A stretch of DNA of 64,000 bases from Nesterenkonia natronophila (GTDB lineage: Bacteria > Actinomycetota > Actinomycetes > Actinomycetales > Micrococcaceae), in assembly GCF_003595215.1 (NCBI RefSeq), contig NZ_QYZP01000002.1, forward strand, positions 558,001 through 622,000. Reading direction: 5' to 3'. How positions within the stretch are numbered: position 1 is the stretch's first letter; every line of letters starts with the position of its first letter. The notes beneath the pieces are model-generated. The model ran no database searches. It was not told where the DNA came from and was given only the letters and a program-made list of their open reading frames with translations. Positions 1-10,116 of this stretch are shown piece after piece. The position numbers were made by a program, and so were the translations under genes.

Positions 1-2538
1 TGCGGAATCATCTTCAAGACCGAGCTCCAACTGGTCTCCGCGCCGTGCGAGGGCTGCCTTGGCCAGATCCGGCAGAGACGCACCGGAGGGTACATCCGTC
101 TCGACCACGGCCGCCCCGGTCAGCTCCAGGGTCCGTCCGAACCGGGCCTGGAGGCCGAACTCCAGCTCGGCATCAAACAGCAGACGACGCCGGACGGTGG
201 CTTTGGCTTTGCTGCGTTGGCTTTGTGTAACTTCCGGGTCCCAGAACGGCTTGAATCTCTGGTGTTCGGTGAGTTCAGGGGGGACCACCATGAACCGGTC
301 AGAGGCCTCACCACTATTGGCCAGGTCCATGACCGCGTCCACCACCTCGGCCAGGGATGGGGCATGCTGGCCCTGCTCTGCGAGTTCTGCCATGCCTTGG
401 CGCAGCAGTGTGCGCAATGTGAACGTGTGGGACCGGGATTGGATGAATCCGGCGCGGTGGGCGGCGTCTTGGACGGAGTCGGTGAAGACCAGGGCCTTCT
501 TCTCTGCTGTGTCCAAGTGCTCTGCGCCGAAGAGTCCGCTGACCGCCACTGTGAGCAGCGTGGCGATGGAGCTGCCGACGAACCGGATGGCGTCTGGGGT
601 GTCACAGACCGGACAGACCTGCCGGTGGGAGAGATCCTCGGCGGTGAGTCCATGATGCATGCGCACGGCCAACAGGTTCTGCTGGGTGAATTCGTCCCGG
701 TAGTCGTCTGCGACGTCGACCGCGGTCCCGGTCTCGGTGAACACCTTGTCTTTCTGCAGGAAGGCCCGGTTCCGGGTGTGGAGGATCTCCAGGCCTTCGG
801 CCACATTGGGGTGCCGGCCGCGTTCTAACAGGGCATCGATCTCTTTGGAGGCATCCATCAGCGCTCGGATTTTTGGGTCGCGGCGTACGGATGCTTCCCG
901 TATTTTAGGCCCGTTCATTTCGACCGAATGCCCGTCGGGGGTGAGCATGGAGGCCCATCCTCGGGCTCCGCAGTGACGGCAGAAGATCGCGGGCAGTGGG
1001 GTGAGGCCTTCGCCCTCCGCGTCTTCTTGGACGGGTCCATCATCGGACCACCGGTAGACCGGCACATGGTCCAGGAAGGAGTCCAGGCGGCTGACCTCGC
1101 GGACCCACAGGTGAGTCTCTACGGTCACAGCCGCGCGGTCCAAGTGTTTGCGCACATGGGAGAACACGGCCAGCAGGTGGGTGAGGAACTCCGCGATCTC
1201 CTTCTGTCCGAGTCCATCCCCGGAGACAAGCAACTGATCAGCTAGGTCAGGAAGTGCCACGGCCTCGGTGGCGGTTTCCAACAACTTCCTAGTCCAGGGG
1301 TGGGCCTTCAGGGCGGCCTGAATGTCCGCTGGGGAGTCTGCGGCGGGGGACTTTTCGAACAGCACATCCAGTACTTTGGCGATAAGTTCCTGCGGGTCGC
1401 TGCTGTGGCGGATCGCAGCATTGGCCTTGGTGATTTTCGGCCGGATTTCCCGATCCTCTCGGGGGCGGGCGTACACGTTAGCGCCCCGGGCGAGCCAGTC
1501 GTTGATGCTTAGCCTGGACTCAGGCACCACGGCAGAGTGCGGGAAGTCGATACCGAAGACAGTCTTCGCGAAGGTGAGCATCGGGCTTTCCTCGCCTGGG
1601 GCCAGCGCGCCGCCCAGGGTGGCTGAGGTCGCTACTGGTGTGATGCGGCCTAATGGCTTTTCTCGGTCTGATTCGTCCGGACCATGGGCGACGCCCGTGA
1701 GGTCGGCAGGCCAGTAGGACTTCAGCGCTGCGCCCAGCCGGCGCAGGAGCATGGCAACGTCAGTGCCTTGAGCGCCGTCGTAGGTGTGGAATTCGTCCAG
1801 CACCAAGTATTGGAGGCTGGTGGCCGATGCCTGCCACAGACGGCTGTCGTCGCGGCGCAGGAGCAGCTGGTCCAGCATCTTGTAGTTGGTGAGCAGAATG
1901 TCCGGCGGCCTGTCCCGCATCGCATAACGGCTGGTGATCAGGCCTTCGGTGGTCACTTGCGAACGTGCGGTGTCTTGCTGTCCGGTGTAGAGCCCTGCGG
2001 TCACGCCAGACAGCTCGGGGTGTGTGGTGAGCAGCTGGGTCAGCCGGTTGGCCTGGTCATTGGCGAGGGCGTTCATCGGGTACAGGATCAGCGCTTTGAT
2101 CCCCGTGATGCCTTCACGCTTGGCACGGAGTATATGGTCCAGGATGGGGAAGAGGAACGCCTCGGTCTTACCCGAGCCGGTGCCGGTAGTGACCAGTGTG
2201 GGTTCGGGACGGCGGAACTGACCGGGTTGGGGGGACTTGGTGGTCAGTCTGGTGAACGCTTCAAGCTGGTGGCCATAAGGGGGATAGTCCACCGGGTAGA
2301 AGTCGAGGCTCGTTGGCTTGTCTTGCGCGTCGAGTGCGGCTGGCGCGGAAGCGAAGGGTAGGCGCAAGCGTACGTAGGGGCCACGGAACATGCCCTGGTC
2401 GGGTTGCTGCAGGAAATGTTCCAGGGCGTCGGCGGCTCGCTTGTCCGAGAGCGCAAATGTGGTGGTCAGGTACTCAGTGAGGTTCTCAATCAGAGACCCG
2501 GCGTGCTCGGTGGGCCACAGCTCTTGGGTCGGGCTCAT
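1..2538 (-). CDS. drmA: DISARM helicase DrmA (3' part outside window)
   Basis: Superfamily 2 helicase, core of the DISARM anti-phage system. The frame stays open for 846 codons from ATG at 2538 to the window edge, so the C-terminus is missing. Visible: Walker A GTGSGKTEAF near residues 119-128, motif Ia with LYPMNALANDQ, a DEFH Walker B box near 248-251, and KALVFTDSVQDAAH near 680, the kind of helicase motif seen in DrmA/MrfA-type proteins. Two cysteine pairs (CRHC near 520, CPVC near 642) could bind zinc. The start codon overlaps the drmMI stop (ATGA), implying translational coupling. Identification rests on these motifs plus the drmD-drmMI-drmA order known for class 1 DISARM; drmB and drmC would be expected further left. 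Confidence 0.88.
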   Translation of the reverse strand, partial: MSPTQELWPTEHAGSLIENLTEYLTTTFALSDKRAADALEHFLQQPDQGMFRGPYVRLRLPFASAPAALDAQDKPTSLDFYPVDYPPYGHQLEAFTRLTTKSPQPGQFRRPEPTLVTTGTGSGKTEAFLFPILDHILRAKREGITGIKALILYPMNALANDQANRLTQLLTTHPELSGVTAGLYTGQQDTARSQVTTEGLITSRYAMRDRPPDILLTNYKMLDQLLLRRDDSRLWQASATSLQYLVLDEFHTYDGAQGTDVAMLLRRLGAALKSYWPADLTGVAHGPDESDREKPLGRITPVATSATLGGALAPGEESPMLTFAKTVFGIDFPHSAVVPESRLSINDWLARGANVYARPREDREIRPKITKANAAIRHSSDPQELIAKVLDVLFEKSPAADSPADIQAALKAHPWTRKLLETATEAVALPDLADQLLVSGDGLGQKEIAEFLTHLLAVFSHVRKHLDRAAVTVETHLWVREVSRLDSFLDHVPVYRWSDDGPVQEDAEGEGLTPLPAIFCRHCGARGWASMLTPDGHSVEMNGPKIREASVRRDPKIRALMDASKEIDALLERGRHPNVAEGLEILHTRNRAFLQKDKVFTETGTAVDVADDYRDEFTQQNLLAVRMHHGLTAEDLSHRQVCPVCDTPDAIRFVGSSIATLLTVAVSGLFGAEHLDTAEKKALVFTDSVQDAAHRAGFIQSRSHTFTLRTLLRQGMAELAEQGQHAPSLAEVVDAVMDLANSGEASDRFMVVPPELTEHQRFKPFWDPEVTQSQRSKAKATVRRRLLFDAELEFGLQARFGRTLELTGAAVVETDVPSGASLPDLAKAALARRGDQLELGLEDDSA

Positions 2539-5500
2539 GGTTCATCCTCACGGGTGGTGAATTCCTTTTCGAAGCGGGCGTAGGCTTCGCGCATGTCGTT
2601 TTCGCGGTCGAACTGTCGGAACGGGAACTCGTAGGTGTAGGTGACGCCGGACTGAGGGTGCGTCCACTGCCGGTCCTCTCGGGTCATACCCTCTTCGCCG
2701 AGCTTGGCGTAGGCCTTCAGAACGGGATCGGGCACCTTCCGCCCGTTGGCGTCGTAGCGATCCTTCTTCTCGTACCCCTGCATGACGGGGAACTGCGTAC
2801 GGTAGATGATGCACAGTTCGTCGGCGGTGAGGCCGAGTGAGAGTGCGGCCAACGCGTCTAGCTCGACCATGAGCTGACGGCGTTGAGCAGCATTGCGAGC
2901 AGGCGACGACGGCGTCCACGGCTCACCCATGACTTCTTCCCAAAGTGGGGCGTAGGCGGATGTGAGGCAGATGAGAGAGGCGGCCCGACGAGCCATTGAG
3001 GCGCGTCCCCAGGAGGCAGGCAAGCCAGGCGCACTCAACATGAATGACTCGGTAAGGTCTGCGACACCGGACACTCGCGTATAAAAGTCATAGGGGAGAC
3101 TGGACAAGGCACCAGCGAGCGCTAGTGCATTCGTAGCCCCGATACGGAAGGTTGAAGCGCTCCTGAGAGTGAAGAGGTGCGCTGCCCCCGGCGGGACGAT
3201 TGTCGGATAGAGGGTCCGAAAGCCCGTTGTGGAGGCCATACGCCGCCACGCGACTCTGAAGTACGAACGTTCGGGCACCGGCTGGCCCTTTGGTCCGATC
3301 CAAGATCCGTAGTCGCGGTCGTAGGGCATGTCGCGATTGGGTTGGTAGCTGGTTCGTGGGATGAAGTCCGCGGGGAGGGCCTCGAGGTCAATTTCCTCGT
3401 TGTCTTTATTGCTCTTCATAGTGGCGCGAGGCTCTTGGAAGAAGGGATTCGCCACTGAGAAATGGGGTCCTTGGAGGATGATGTCATCCCAGGAGTCGTT
3501 TACTGCGGAACCCACCTCGAAGTAGCCTCTTTTTCGGTCAGCGGTCTCATGCCACCCGGAGGAATACTGCAGTTTCAGCTCTCGAACGCGTGGAGCGTGA
3601 GCGAGTTTGCCCAGGACGAGTGAACTCGCACGGTTCACTGGGTAGACCATTCTTGCCTGCAGTGCGGGTGTCCCCGGTTCGTCGAGAATCGACGCCCATG
3701 TGGCCAAGACGCTTTGGTCCACGGCCAGTATGCGCTCCGGGTGGGGACGCACGTCCCAGTTTCCCTCGGGGTCTTTAAGACCAGGAACTTCGGTTCCGCC
3801 TTGATGATGCAGGGATCGCTCAACGGTGTCCGGTTGATAGAGGGAAGCGGCCATGATGAACTGCGCCTCAGTACGGCGGTCTCCGTAAACGTGAACCCCG
3901 TAAACGGTGTGGTTGTCGACCTCAAACAGTTTCTTCTCGTTCACAAACTGCCAGTGTCGTCGCAACCGTCGGTACGTCTCTTCGCGGAGCCGGGCAGCTT
4001 TCTTCTCAGTGAAGTGTGATTCTGGATGGATGAGAGCGACGCGACCAGATTCGCTTGACGATCGCCATGTACGGACCATAAACGCCCTGTATAGATCTGG
4101 TTGCAAGCCCTTGAGGGTGGCGTACTGTGTGGTTGCGCCCAGCCACTCGGCCAGCAACGGAGCCTGCACGGCGCCGGAGACGAACTCTTCGCGGGCGCCG
4201 GGTAGTGCCAGAGTCTCCACTTCACGAGCACTACGCTGTGCCTGCGTCGGCTTGGCGGCCAATTGCCACCACGGATCGTGTTCAGCCAGAAGCGCGTCGA
4301 GATCTGATCGTGGCCGCACCCAGGGCGGGTTCCCCACTTGGAGATCGAACCCGCCTTCAGCAAACACAGTCGCAAACTCCAGCTCCCAATGGAAGAAGCC
4401 TTGTTCGTTGGCAATGCGCTCGCAGGTGGTCAGCCATCCGTGTTCCTCTACCAGGTTCTTGACCGGCCGCATCAGGAAGAACTGTTTTTCGAGTTCTTCC
4501 GCTTCTTCCAGGTCGGCCCAGCTGGCACTGCTCAGCACGCTCATTTGGCCTTCAGACCGGTACTTAGGTTTCAAGCTGGTCCCAGTGGTGCCGAGGATTC
4601 CCTCCAGGGCCACAATCCACTCATCGAGATTCGGCGGCAAGGGCTGTTCGGCGTCGTCGGGCAGCACTGGCCAGAACCACAACGCACTCCAAGCGTCCAT
4701 CGCACGCTTTAGGCGTTGAAAGATGCCGTCAGGGTCCCAGAGCTTCCGCTCAATCTCGGTGCGAGTCACCGCCGGGGTGCCGTGTTCGGGAGCCTCACGG
4801 CCGTAGTAGTCGATATCGCGACGAGCTTCCGCCTCAGCGATTTGAAGACGCCGCAGGGCAATGGGCCACAAGCTCTCCACGCGCTGGGCCAACCCCTGAA
4901 GACGTTGGACCTGCTCCTTAGTGAGCTTGCGCTTGACGTCCTTCTGCCAGACCTTCAGCGCCTTCTGGTTGGCGCCTGCCAGGGTCTTGATCTCTTTGGC
5001 GTCCGCAGCGGCTCCCCACCCCTCACCGGGTAGCAGGAAATGATGGATGGCGCCTGCTGCGGCGGGATCAGTTTCCCCTCGCTGGCTGGCCTCCGCCATT
5101 TCGCGCAGGGGGAGAGGCGTGGGCTCCACTGCATTCTCACCCGTGTAGTGGCCTGCTCGTACTGCGTTGGCGGTGTAGGCCGCACGCCGGGCCCCGACTA
5201 AGGAGTTGCCGCGTTTCAGGCGCAGCCCGAACCACGGCGCCTGCAACCCTTTGTTCATGGTGTCCAGCCACAAGGAGACCTCTGCCAGCTCCACCGCAGT
5301 GGAGTTCAGGTCAACACCGTGAACCTGGTGTAGCGCGATCTGGGCTTTGACCTTCTGCAGTTCAACGGCGAAGTCTTCGGCAGGGATCTGCTCTCCGAGT
5401 TCGGCCTGGCGGCGCTTGAGATACTCACCGGCAAGCTGCCGGACAGCCTCAATCGCGAAGGCACCGGAGCCCAGTGCGGGCTCACAGATGGTCAGCTGCA

Positions 5501-7190
5501 GGATCTCCGAGGCCGTGGTGGTGTGGGGGTGTCCGTGTTCATCAGGCTGGTCCAGCAGTTCCTCCAGAGCCTGGGAGACCACAAACCTGGTAAGGACCTC
5601 GGGGGTGTAGTAACTGGCGGACTGTTGACGCTCCCGGCCTGCCAAACGAAAGACGAAGCTGCCACGCCGGTGAACTACCGCCTGTGAGCCACCGGTGCCG
5701 TCCTCAGTCTGGACAAAGTGTTGGGGTTCGATGCCGTCACTGCGGGTGGTGGGCACCACCCAGGAGCCCTTCTCCGCGTTGCCGTCGGGGGCGACCTCGT
5801 GAAGGTCCTCCTGTGCGATGAAACCCGTATAAGACATCAGGCCCTCATAGACCGCGCCGAGCTGGTTGATGCCCAGGTTGGCGTATGAAACGAAGCCACG
5901 CTGTGTACCGCGCTTCTCACTGGAGAGCAGCAGGCGAGTCAGGACGTCATGCAACGCCTCGTTAGACAGCTGCGCCTCATCAATCAGCGCGGTGCGTTCG
6001 GGGTTGAACAGGTCAGCCTCGAGGGGCTGGAAGTCCAGGGTGGGAGCATCGAGGTTCTCCTCTGACTCCGGCCGGTCGTGCTGCTGGGAGTGGTGGGAAC
6101 CGTTAACCAGTTCGAAGAGCAGCTGCAGAGAGTCATAGAAGTGCGTGCCGCGGCGGGAGGATTCTGTGTTGAGCTCCTGGCCGATCAGTTCACGCAGCCG
6201 ATCCAGACCGTAGCCGGTGTCATATTCCTGGGCTCCCACAGGGAGCACCTGCAGCTCTGGCGAGGCCTCGGCGTAGAGAAGGAAGAGTATCCGGTATAGA
6301 TAGCGCAGTGATTGGCGTCCGAGTTCTTTCCCGTCGATGTCTGTGACCGGGAGGTCTTGGGCTCGGCGCCGGGCCAAAGCGTCGTTAGCAATGATCTCGA
6401 TGCTGCGCCGCACACCTTCGCGCAGGTCCTTCGAGACTGACACGGAGTGCGCCACTGATTCCTCTAGGACTCGGTCCCACCAGATGCTGCCGTCTGCGGC
6501 GGGCCGGAGGGAATCTCTGCCGAAGATCGCCAGGAAGTAGTCGATCTCTCCGCCGCGGGTGCTCTGATTGCGTTCAGAGACGAGCAGCACATCAGCGGCA
6601 AGGAACCGGCCTTCTGGCCAGCGTTCACGTTCAGCCAGGATGATGAAGCGCCCTGCCATAGCGGCCACGTACTGAGGTGCTTCCTCGGTGAGAAACAGGT
6701 CTGAGATCAGTGAGCCCAGAGTCGGTCTGGTGAGTTTCTCTCCCTCGTAGATGGCGCCCAACGGGACCGAAGATGTCAGGGCATCCTCCACGGTGTCGGC
6801 GGGGGTGGCGCTGAGCCAGATGAGGTCGGAGGTCTCCGTCTCAGAAGGCTCCGCCCAGACGCCCTCCACGGTGAGCGGGGCGCCGGAGCGTTCGGTGCGC
6901 ACAGTGGTGAGTTCGCCCGGGTAGCCCAGGGCTTCACGCAGCGTGGCGTAGACCGGTTGCATTCGCTCTGCCGGTGCACCTTCGGTCAGGTTGGCCAGGT
7001 CCGTGACCAACTTCTGCCGCACTGAGCTGAAGCGACGGTGGGTGTTGGGTTCGCCGGCGTTGTCGGCCTCTTTCCACTCTTTGCGGAGGGTGTGGACCTC
7101 TTTGAGGAAGGAGGCCTTGGTGTCATCGGTCGTGAAGAAGTGGTCGCTCAGGAACTCCGAGCTGTTGAGCAGCGATTCGAATTGGGGCAT
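2535..7190 (-). CDS. drmMI: DISARM adenine-N6 DNA methyltransferase DrmMI
   Basis: Large (1551 aa) class I N6-adenine DNA methyltransferase of the Eco57I/PF13659 kind; in class 1 DISARM it marks host DNA as self. SAM-binding motif I reads CEPALGSGAF near residue 567, preceded by YYTPEVLTRFVV. The catalytic motif IV NPPW lies near residue 954, so almost 400 residues separate the two, a long insertion that probably contains target-recognition material. About 550 N-terminal residues precede the methylase core and carry no motif I recognise. It starts at ATG 7190, overlapping the drmD stop as TGATG, and its own stop overlaps drmA. Eco57I-type solitary restriction-modification or BREX PglX were considered; the flanking SNF2 helicase and DrmA argue for DISARM. 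Confidence 0.88.
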   Translation of the reverse strand: MPQFESLLNSSEFLSDHFFTTDDTKASFLKEVHTLRKEWKEADNAGEPNTHRRFSSVRQKLVTDLANLTEGAPAERMQPVYATLREALGYPGELTTVRTERSGAPLTVEGVWAEPSETETSDLIWLSATPADTVEDALTSSVPLGAIYEGEKLTRPTLGSLISDLFLTEEAPQYVAAMAGRFIILAERERWPEGRFLAADVLLVSERNQSTRGGEIDYFLAIFGRDSLRPAADGSIWWDRVLEESVAHSVSVSKDLREGVRRSIEIIANDALARRRAQDLPVTDIDGKELGRQSLRYLYRILFLLYAEASPELQVLPVGAQEYDTGYGLDRLRELIGQELNTESSRRGTHFYDSLQLLFELVNGSHHSQQHDRPESEENLDAPTLDFQPLEADLFNPERTALIDEAQLSNEALHDVLTRLLLSSEKRGTQRGFVSYANLGINQLGAVYEGLMSYTGFIAQEDLHEVAPDGNAEKGSWVVPTTRSDGIEPQHFVQTEDGTGGSQAVVHRRGSFVFRLAGRERQQSASYYTPEVLTRFVVSQALEELLDQPDEHGHPHTTTASEILQLTICEPALGSGAFAIEAVRQLAGEYLKRRQAELGEQIPAEDFAVELQKVKAQIALHQVHGVDLNSTAVELAEVSLWLDTMNKGLQAPWFGLRLKRGNSLVGARRAAYTANAVRAGHYTGENAVEPTPLPLREMAEASQRGETDPAAAGAIHHFLLPGEGWGAAADAKEIKTLAGANQKALKVWQKDVKRKLTKEQVQRLQGLAQRVESLWPIALRRLQIAEAEARRDIDYYGREAPEHGTPAVTRTEIERKLWDPDGIFQRLKRAMDAWSALWFWPVLPDDAEQPLPPNLDEWIVALEGILGTTGTSLKPKYRSEGQMSVLSSASWADLEEAEELEKQFFLMRPVKNLVEEHGWLTTCERIANEQGFFHWELEFATVFAEGGFDLQVGNPPWVRPRSDLDALLAEHDPWWQLAAKPTQAQRSAREVETLALPGAREEFVSGAVQAPLLAEWLGATTQYATLKGLQPDLYRAFMVRTWRSSSESGRVALIHPESHFTEKKAARLREETYRRLRRHWQFVNEKKLFEVDNHTVYGVHVYGDRRTEAQFIMAASLYQPDTVERSLHHQGGTEVPGLKDPEGNWDVRPHPERILAVDQSVLATWASILDEPGTPALQARMVYPVNRASSLVLGKLAHAPRVRELKLQYSSGWHETADRKRGYFEVGSAVNDSWDDIILQGPHFSVANPFFQEPRATMKSNKDNEEIDLEALPADFIPRTSYQPNRDMPYDRDYGSWIGPKGQPVPERSYFRVAWRRMASTTGFRTLYPTIVPPGAAHLFTLRSASTFRIGATNALALAGALSSLPYDFYTRVSGVADLTESFMLSAPGLPASWGRASMARRAASLICLTSAYAPLWEEVMGEPWTPSSPARNAAQRRQLMVELDALAALSLGLTADELCIIYRTQFPVMQGYEKKDRYDANGRKVPDPVLKAYAKLGEEGMTREDRQWTHPQSGVTYTYEFPFRQFDRENDMREAYARFEKEFTTREDEP

Positions 7191-10051
7191 CAGGCTGCTC
7201 CTTCCGGCACCAGGGCCAGCAGCGGGCGGACCAGGTTCTGGGCCGGGCGCAGGTCTTCAGCGAGCTGCTTCTCCTCAGCGATCCGGTTCCGGCGGGACCT
7301 CAGCTCCTGGCGACTGACCAGTGCATCAGCTTCCTGCTCCCACCGGCTGGCCCGGTTCAACCAGCGGTTGAGCAGCTGCTCTGCGTGGGAACGGTGCATC
7401 TCATTGCTGGACTCCAAGTGGTCCTGTGCTTTGGTGATGGCTGGCCCCAGCTGCTGGGTCAGCGGCTCTACATCCAGGGCGCCCGGGTTGGTGAGGCGGG
7501 TGCTCAGCCCGGTCTCCTCAAGCCAGTCACTCAGATCATGCAGGGGAAGGACGTAGAGACGGTTGACTGCCATGAAGGTTCGGCTGAGCAGGTGACCGCG
7601 ACGATTGGTCACGGTGCCCATCATGAGGAACGTGGGTGCCGGCACGTTGGCGCGCAGCGCGAGCACCTGGTTGCGGGACATATCAGCCAGGGCACGGTCC
7701 GCAGCCCAGTCCAGCACCGGGTGCAGGGGGCCGAGGAAGTGCGCCGCAGGCCAGGTGATCGACTCTTCTTTGCGGGCGTGCTCCAGTTGGCGGCGGCCCT
7801 CCTGCGGGGTGGTGGCCAGCTTGAGTTGCTGCAGCACTTTGCGCTCGCTGACGTAGTCCTGCGGAAGGTACTCCAACCGGCGGCGAAGGTCGCGGATGTC
7901 CTCGGTGACGGAGAGCTCGGCAATGGCTGAGTGCGGCGAGTAATTGGTCCACCCCAGCTTGGTGTGCGGATCGTCGAAGGCCTGGCGCAGGGCCTCCTCC
8001 AGGTACTCCAGATCCGAGCCGTAGAGCGACTCCCGCGGAGCGACAGCTGCTCGTTCGGTGGGGCTGGTCTCGGTCTCGGGTGAGTTGGCCTCTTCAAACA
8101 GCATCAAGTACTGGCCCCAGGCGCCGTCGTCGTCCCCGGAGACTGCCTCCGGTTCAGGAATGAAGTCATCGACGTCCTGACCGCGCTCCAGGGCGGTCAT
8201 CACATCCTTCTCCTCGGCGGCGACACTGTGCTTGCCCATCAGTGAAGCCGCATCCCCGAGCACCTTGTGGGCGGCGTGTTCCTTGCGGACAAGGTTGGTG
8301 AAGATGCGGATGTCTCCGCGGAAACGCTCGTGATTCGGCTGCAGAAGCAGGGTGGCGATCTGCGGAGGCCGCAGCTGGCCGTAGCGGTCAATCCGCCCGT
8401 TGCGCTGTTCAATGCGGATCAGGCTCCACGGCACGTCATAGTGAAAGAGGTGATGGCACTGGGAGTGGAGGTTTACCCCCTCCGATGCCATGTCCCCGGT
8501 GATCAGCAGCCGGACTTTGGAGGAGCCGCGCTTGAACTCGTCCACGATCTCCTGTTGTTCGACGTCGCTGAGACCTCCGTGGAGGATGCGCACGGCAGGG
8601 TCTTTCAGCTTCAGGGCATCTTTGAGCCCGTGGGAGAGATGATGAAGCGTAGCCACTCGTTCAGCGAAGACCACGGCCCGGGTCTCGGAGCGGGGGCCGA
8701 TGCCAATGGTCTTCAGCTCCTCGACAAGCCGGGTGAGTTTGGCACCGGGTGTTCGCTGGGCCTCGGCAGTGAGTTCCTGCAGGATCCGGAGCGCCTCACG
8801 TTCAGTGTCTGCGGCGGGGGAGAGGTTGGTCTCGATGCGTTTGAGCCGCTCTGCGACCGTCTCAGCCAGCGCGGCGGGGGAGGAGAGGAACGCCTTGACC
8901 AGGGTCCAGCCGAAGAGGGCGTTGTTCTTGGTGGAGGGAGACTTGCCGGAGGCGGGGTACAACCACGTGTCTGCGATCTCTGAGGCGACAGCATCTTCTG
9001 CCGGGGTGGGTGAGACCAGCAGGTTCCGCGGCTCGGGACGTTCCGCCCATTGTTCGCCCACCTCGGAGGCGACCTCAGGACTGTAGCGGTGGCGCCGAAT
9101 GATCAGGCGCTTGACCGCCTCCTGGTCCACCCGGCCCTCCGGGCTGACCGCGGTGGGATCCAGAAGCCGGATCAGCTCTGCAAAGGATGACGGGTTCCCG
9201 TTGTGTGGAGTCGCAGACGCAAGGATGAGGGCATCGGTACGTGGTGCCAGGGTGCGGGCTAGGCGATTGTTCAGCGTGCTGCTGTTAGTGAGGTTGTGCG
9301 ACTCATCGATCACCACAGCGTCCCAGTGCATGCGTTCCAGGTGCGCCCGGTACTGGGCGGACTTCAGGGTGTCGATGGAGACGATGGCCCGCTTGTAGTA
9401 CGTGAAGGGATTGCGCGTGGCCGGAATCTTCTGGCGCACCTTCTGGATACCCGCGGAGTCCAGGCGCACGAACGGCAGAGCAAAGTGGACCCACATCTCC
9501 TGCTGGAACTGTTCGAGCACGTGGCGGGGTGTCACGATCAGGATCCGCTCGGCCCGGCCGCGTGCGGCAAGCTCGGAGAGGATCATGCCGATCTCGAAGG
9601 TCTTGCCGAGACCTACTGCGTCGGCCAGAAGGATCCGCGGACGCAGGTTTGCGGGGTCTAGCGCCCGGGTCACCGCCAGCTGTTGGTATCCCAAGGGGTC
9701 CGCCATGCTGCGCGTAGACACAGTCAGTTCGCCACTGGAGGTGGGCTGGGGGGTTTTCCGCAGCGTGGTCTCCAGGAAGAGTTTGGACAGGCGGAAGCCC
9801 GGCGAGGGGTCGGCGACGATCTGCGCGTGTGCCGGATCCACCACGGTGATCTGGTCCAGCCCGGAGTAGAACGCGGCGGTGGTGTCTCGGACCAGGTCGC
9901 TCAGTCCCCGTACGTGGACCAATGTGCCCTGCGGAGTGTCTGCGGCGGCGGTGACCATCCACTCTTCATCGCGCACCGTGACCACGGAGCCGGGCGCCAC
10001 GTTGACGCGATGCACCTGGTCAGAAGCGGTCTTGAGTATTGTCCCCGTCAC
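7190..10051 (-). CDS. drmD: DISARM SNF2-like helicase DrmD
   Basis: SNF2/RapA-type ATPase of 953 aa, the signature gene of class 1 DISARM. Visible helicase motifs in order: Walker A LLADAVGLGKT near residues 142-152, DESH box near 247, motif III LASATPHNG, then in the second RecA lobe LLITGDMASEGVNL and the arginine-finger motif RNGRIDRYGQ near 550. The C-terminal 350 residues are helical and charged. It starts at GTG 10051; a TATAGG box sits eight bases upstream, so the mRNA may be leaderless. It is first in a tightly overlapping three-gene run (drmD-drmMI-drmA) transcribed leftward and divergent from the quinone oxidoreductase gene. Stand-alone SNF2 helicases look similar; the neighbours decide the name. 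Confidence 0.88.
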   Translation of the reverse strand: MTGTILKTASDQVHRVNVAPGSVVTVRDEEWMVTAAADTPQGTLVHVRGLSDLVRDTTAAFYSGLDQITVVDPAHAQIVADPSPGFRLSKLFLETTLRKTPQPTSSGELTVSTRSMADPLGYQQLAVTRALDPANLRPRILLADAVGLGKTFEIGMILSELAARGRAERILIVTPRHVLEQFQQEMWVHFALPFVRLDSAGIQKVRQKIPATRNPFTYYKRAIVSIDTLKSAQYRAHLERMHWDAVVIDESHNLTNSSTLNNRLARTLAPRTDALILASATPHNGNPSSFAELIRLLDPTAVSPEGRVDQEAVKRLIIRRHRYSPEVASEVGEQWAERPEPRNLLVSPTPAEDAVASEIADTWLYPASGKSPSTKNNALFGWTLVKAFLSSPAALAETVAERLKRIETNLSPAADTEREALRILQELTAEAQRTPGAKLTRLVEELKTIGIGPRSETRAVVFAERVATLHHLSHGLKDALKLKDPAVRILHGGLSDVEQQEIVDEFKRGSSKVRLLITGDMASEGVNLHSQCHHLFHYDVPWSLIRIEQRNGRIDRYGQLRPPQIATLLLQPNHERFRGDIRIFTNLVRKEHAAHKVLGDAASLMGKHSVAAEEKDVMTALERGQDVDDFIPEPEAVSGDDDGAWGQYLMLFEEANSPETETSPTERAAVAPRESLYGSDLEYLEEALRQAFDDPHTKLGWTNYSPHSAIAELSVTEDIRDLRRRLEYLPQDYVSERKVLQQLKLATTPQEGRRQLEHARKEESITWPAAHFLGPLHPVLDWAADRALADMSRNQVLALRANVPAPTFLMMGTVTNRRGHLLSRTFMAVNRLYVLPLHDLSDWLEETGLSTRLTNPGALDVEPLTQQLGPAITKAQDHLESSNEMHRSHAEQLLNRWLNRASRWEQEADALVSRQELRSRRNRIAEEKQLAEDLRPAQNLVRPLLALVPEGAA

Positions 10052-10059
10052 ACTACGAG

Positions 10060-10065
10060 CCTATA
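10060..10065 (-). promoter_or_regulatory. Candidate -10 box of the DISARM operon
   Basis: TATAGG on the minus strand, eight bases before the drmD GTG. It lies in the 65-bp gap shared with the rightward quinone oxidoreductase promoter. No convincing -35 is visible. Confidence 0.4.
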
Positions 10066-10104
10066 TGCGACCAAGGAGACTGTGGAGGACATGACGTGCT
10101 GACG

Positions 10105-10110
10105 TAGCCT
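10105..10110 (+). promoter_or_regulatory. Candidate -10 box (TAGCCT), leaderless start
   Basis: TAGCCT ends exactly seven bases before the A of the ATG at 10117, the spacing expected if transcription begins at the start codon. No Shine-Dalgarno sequence precedes this start. Confidence 0.45.
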
Positions 10111-10116
10111 GAACTC

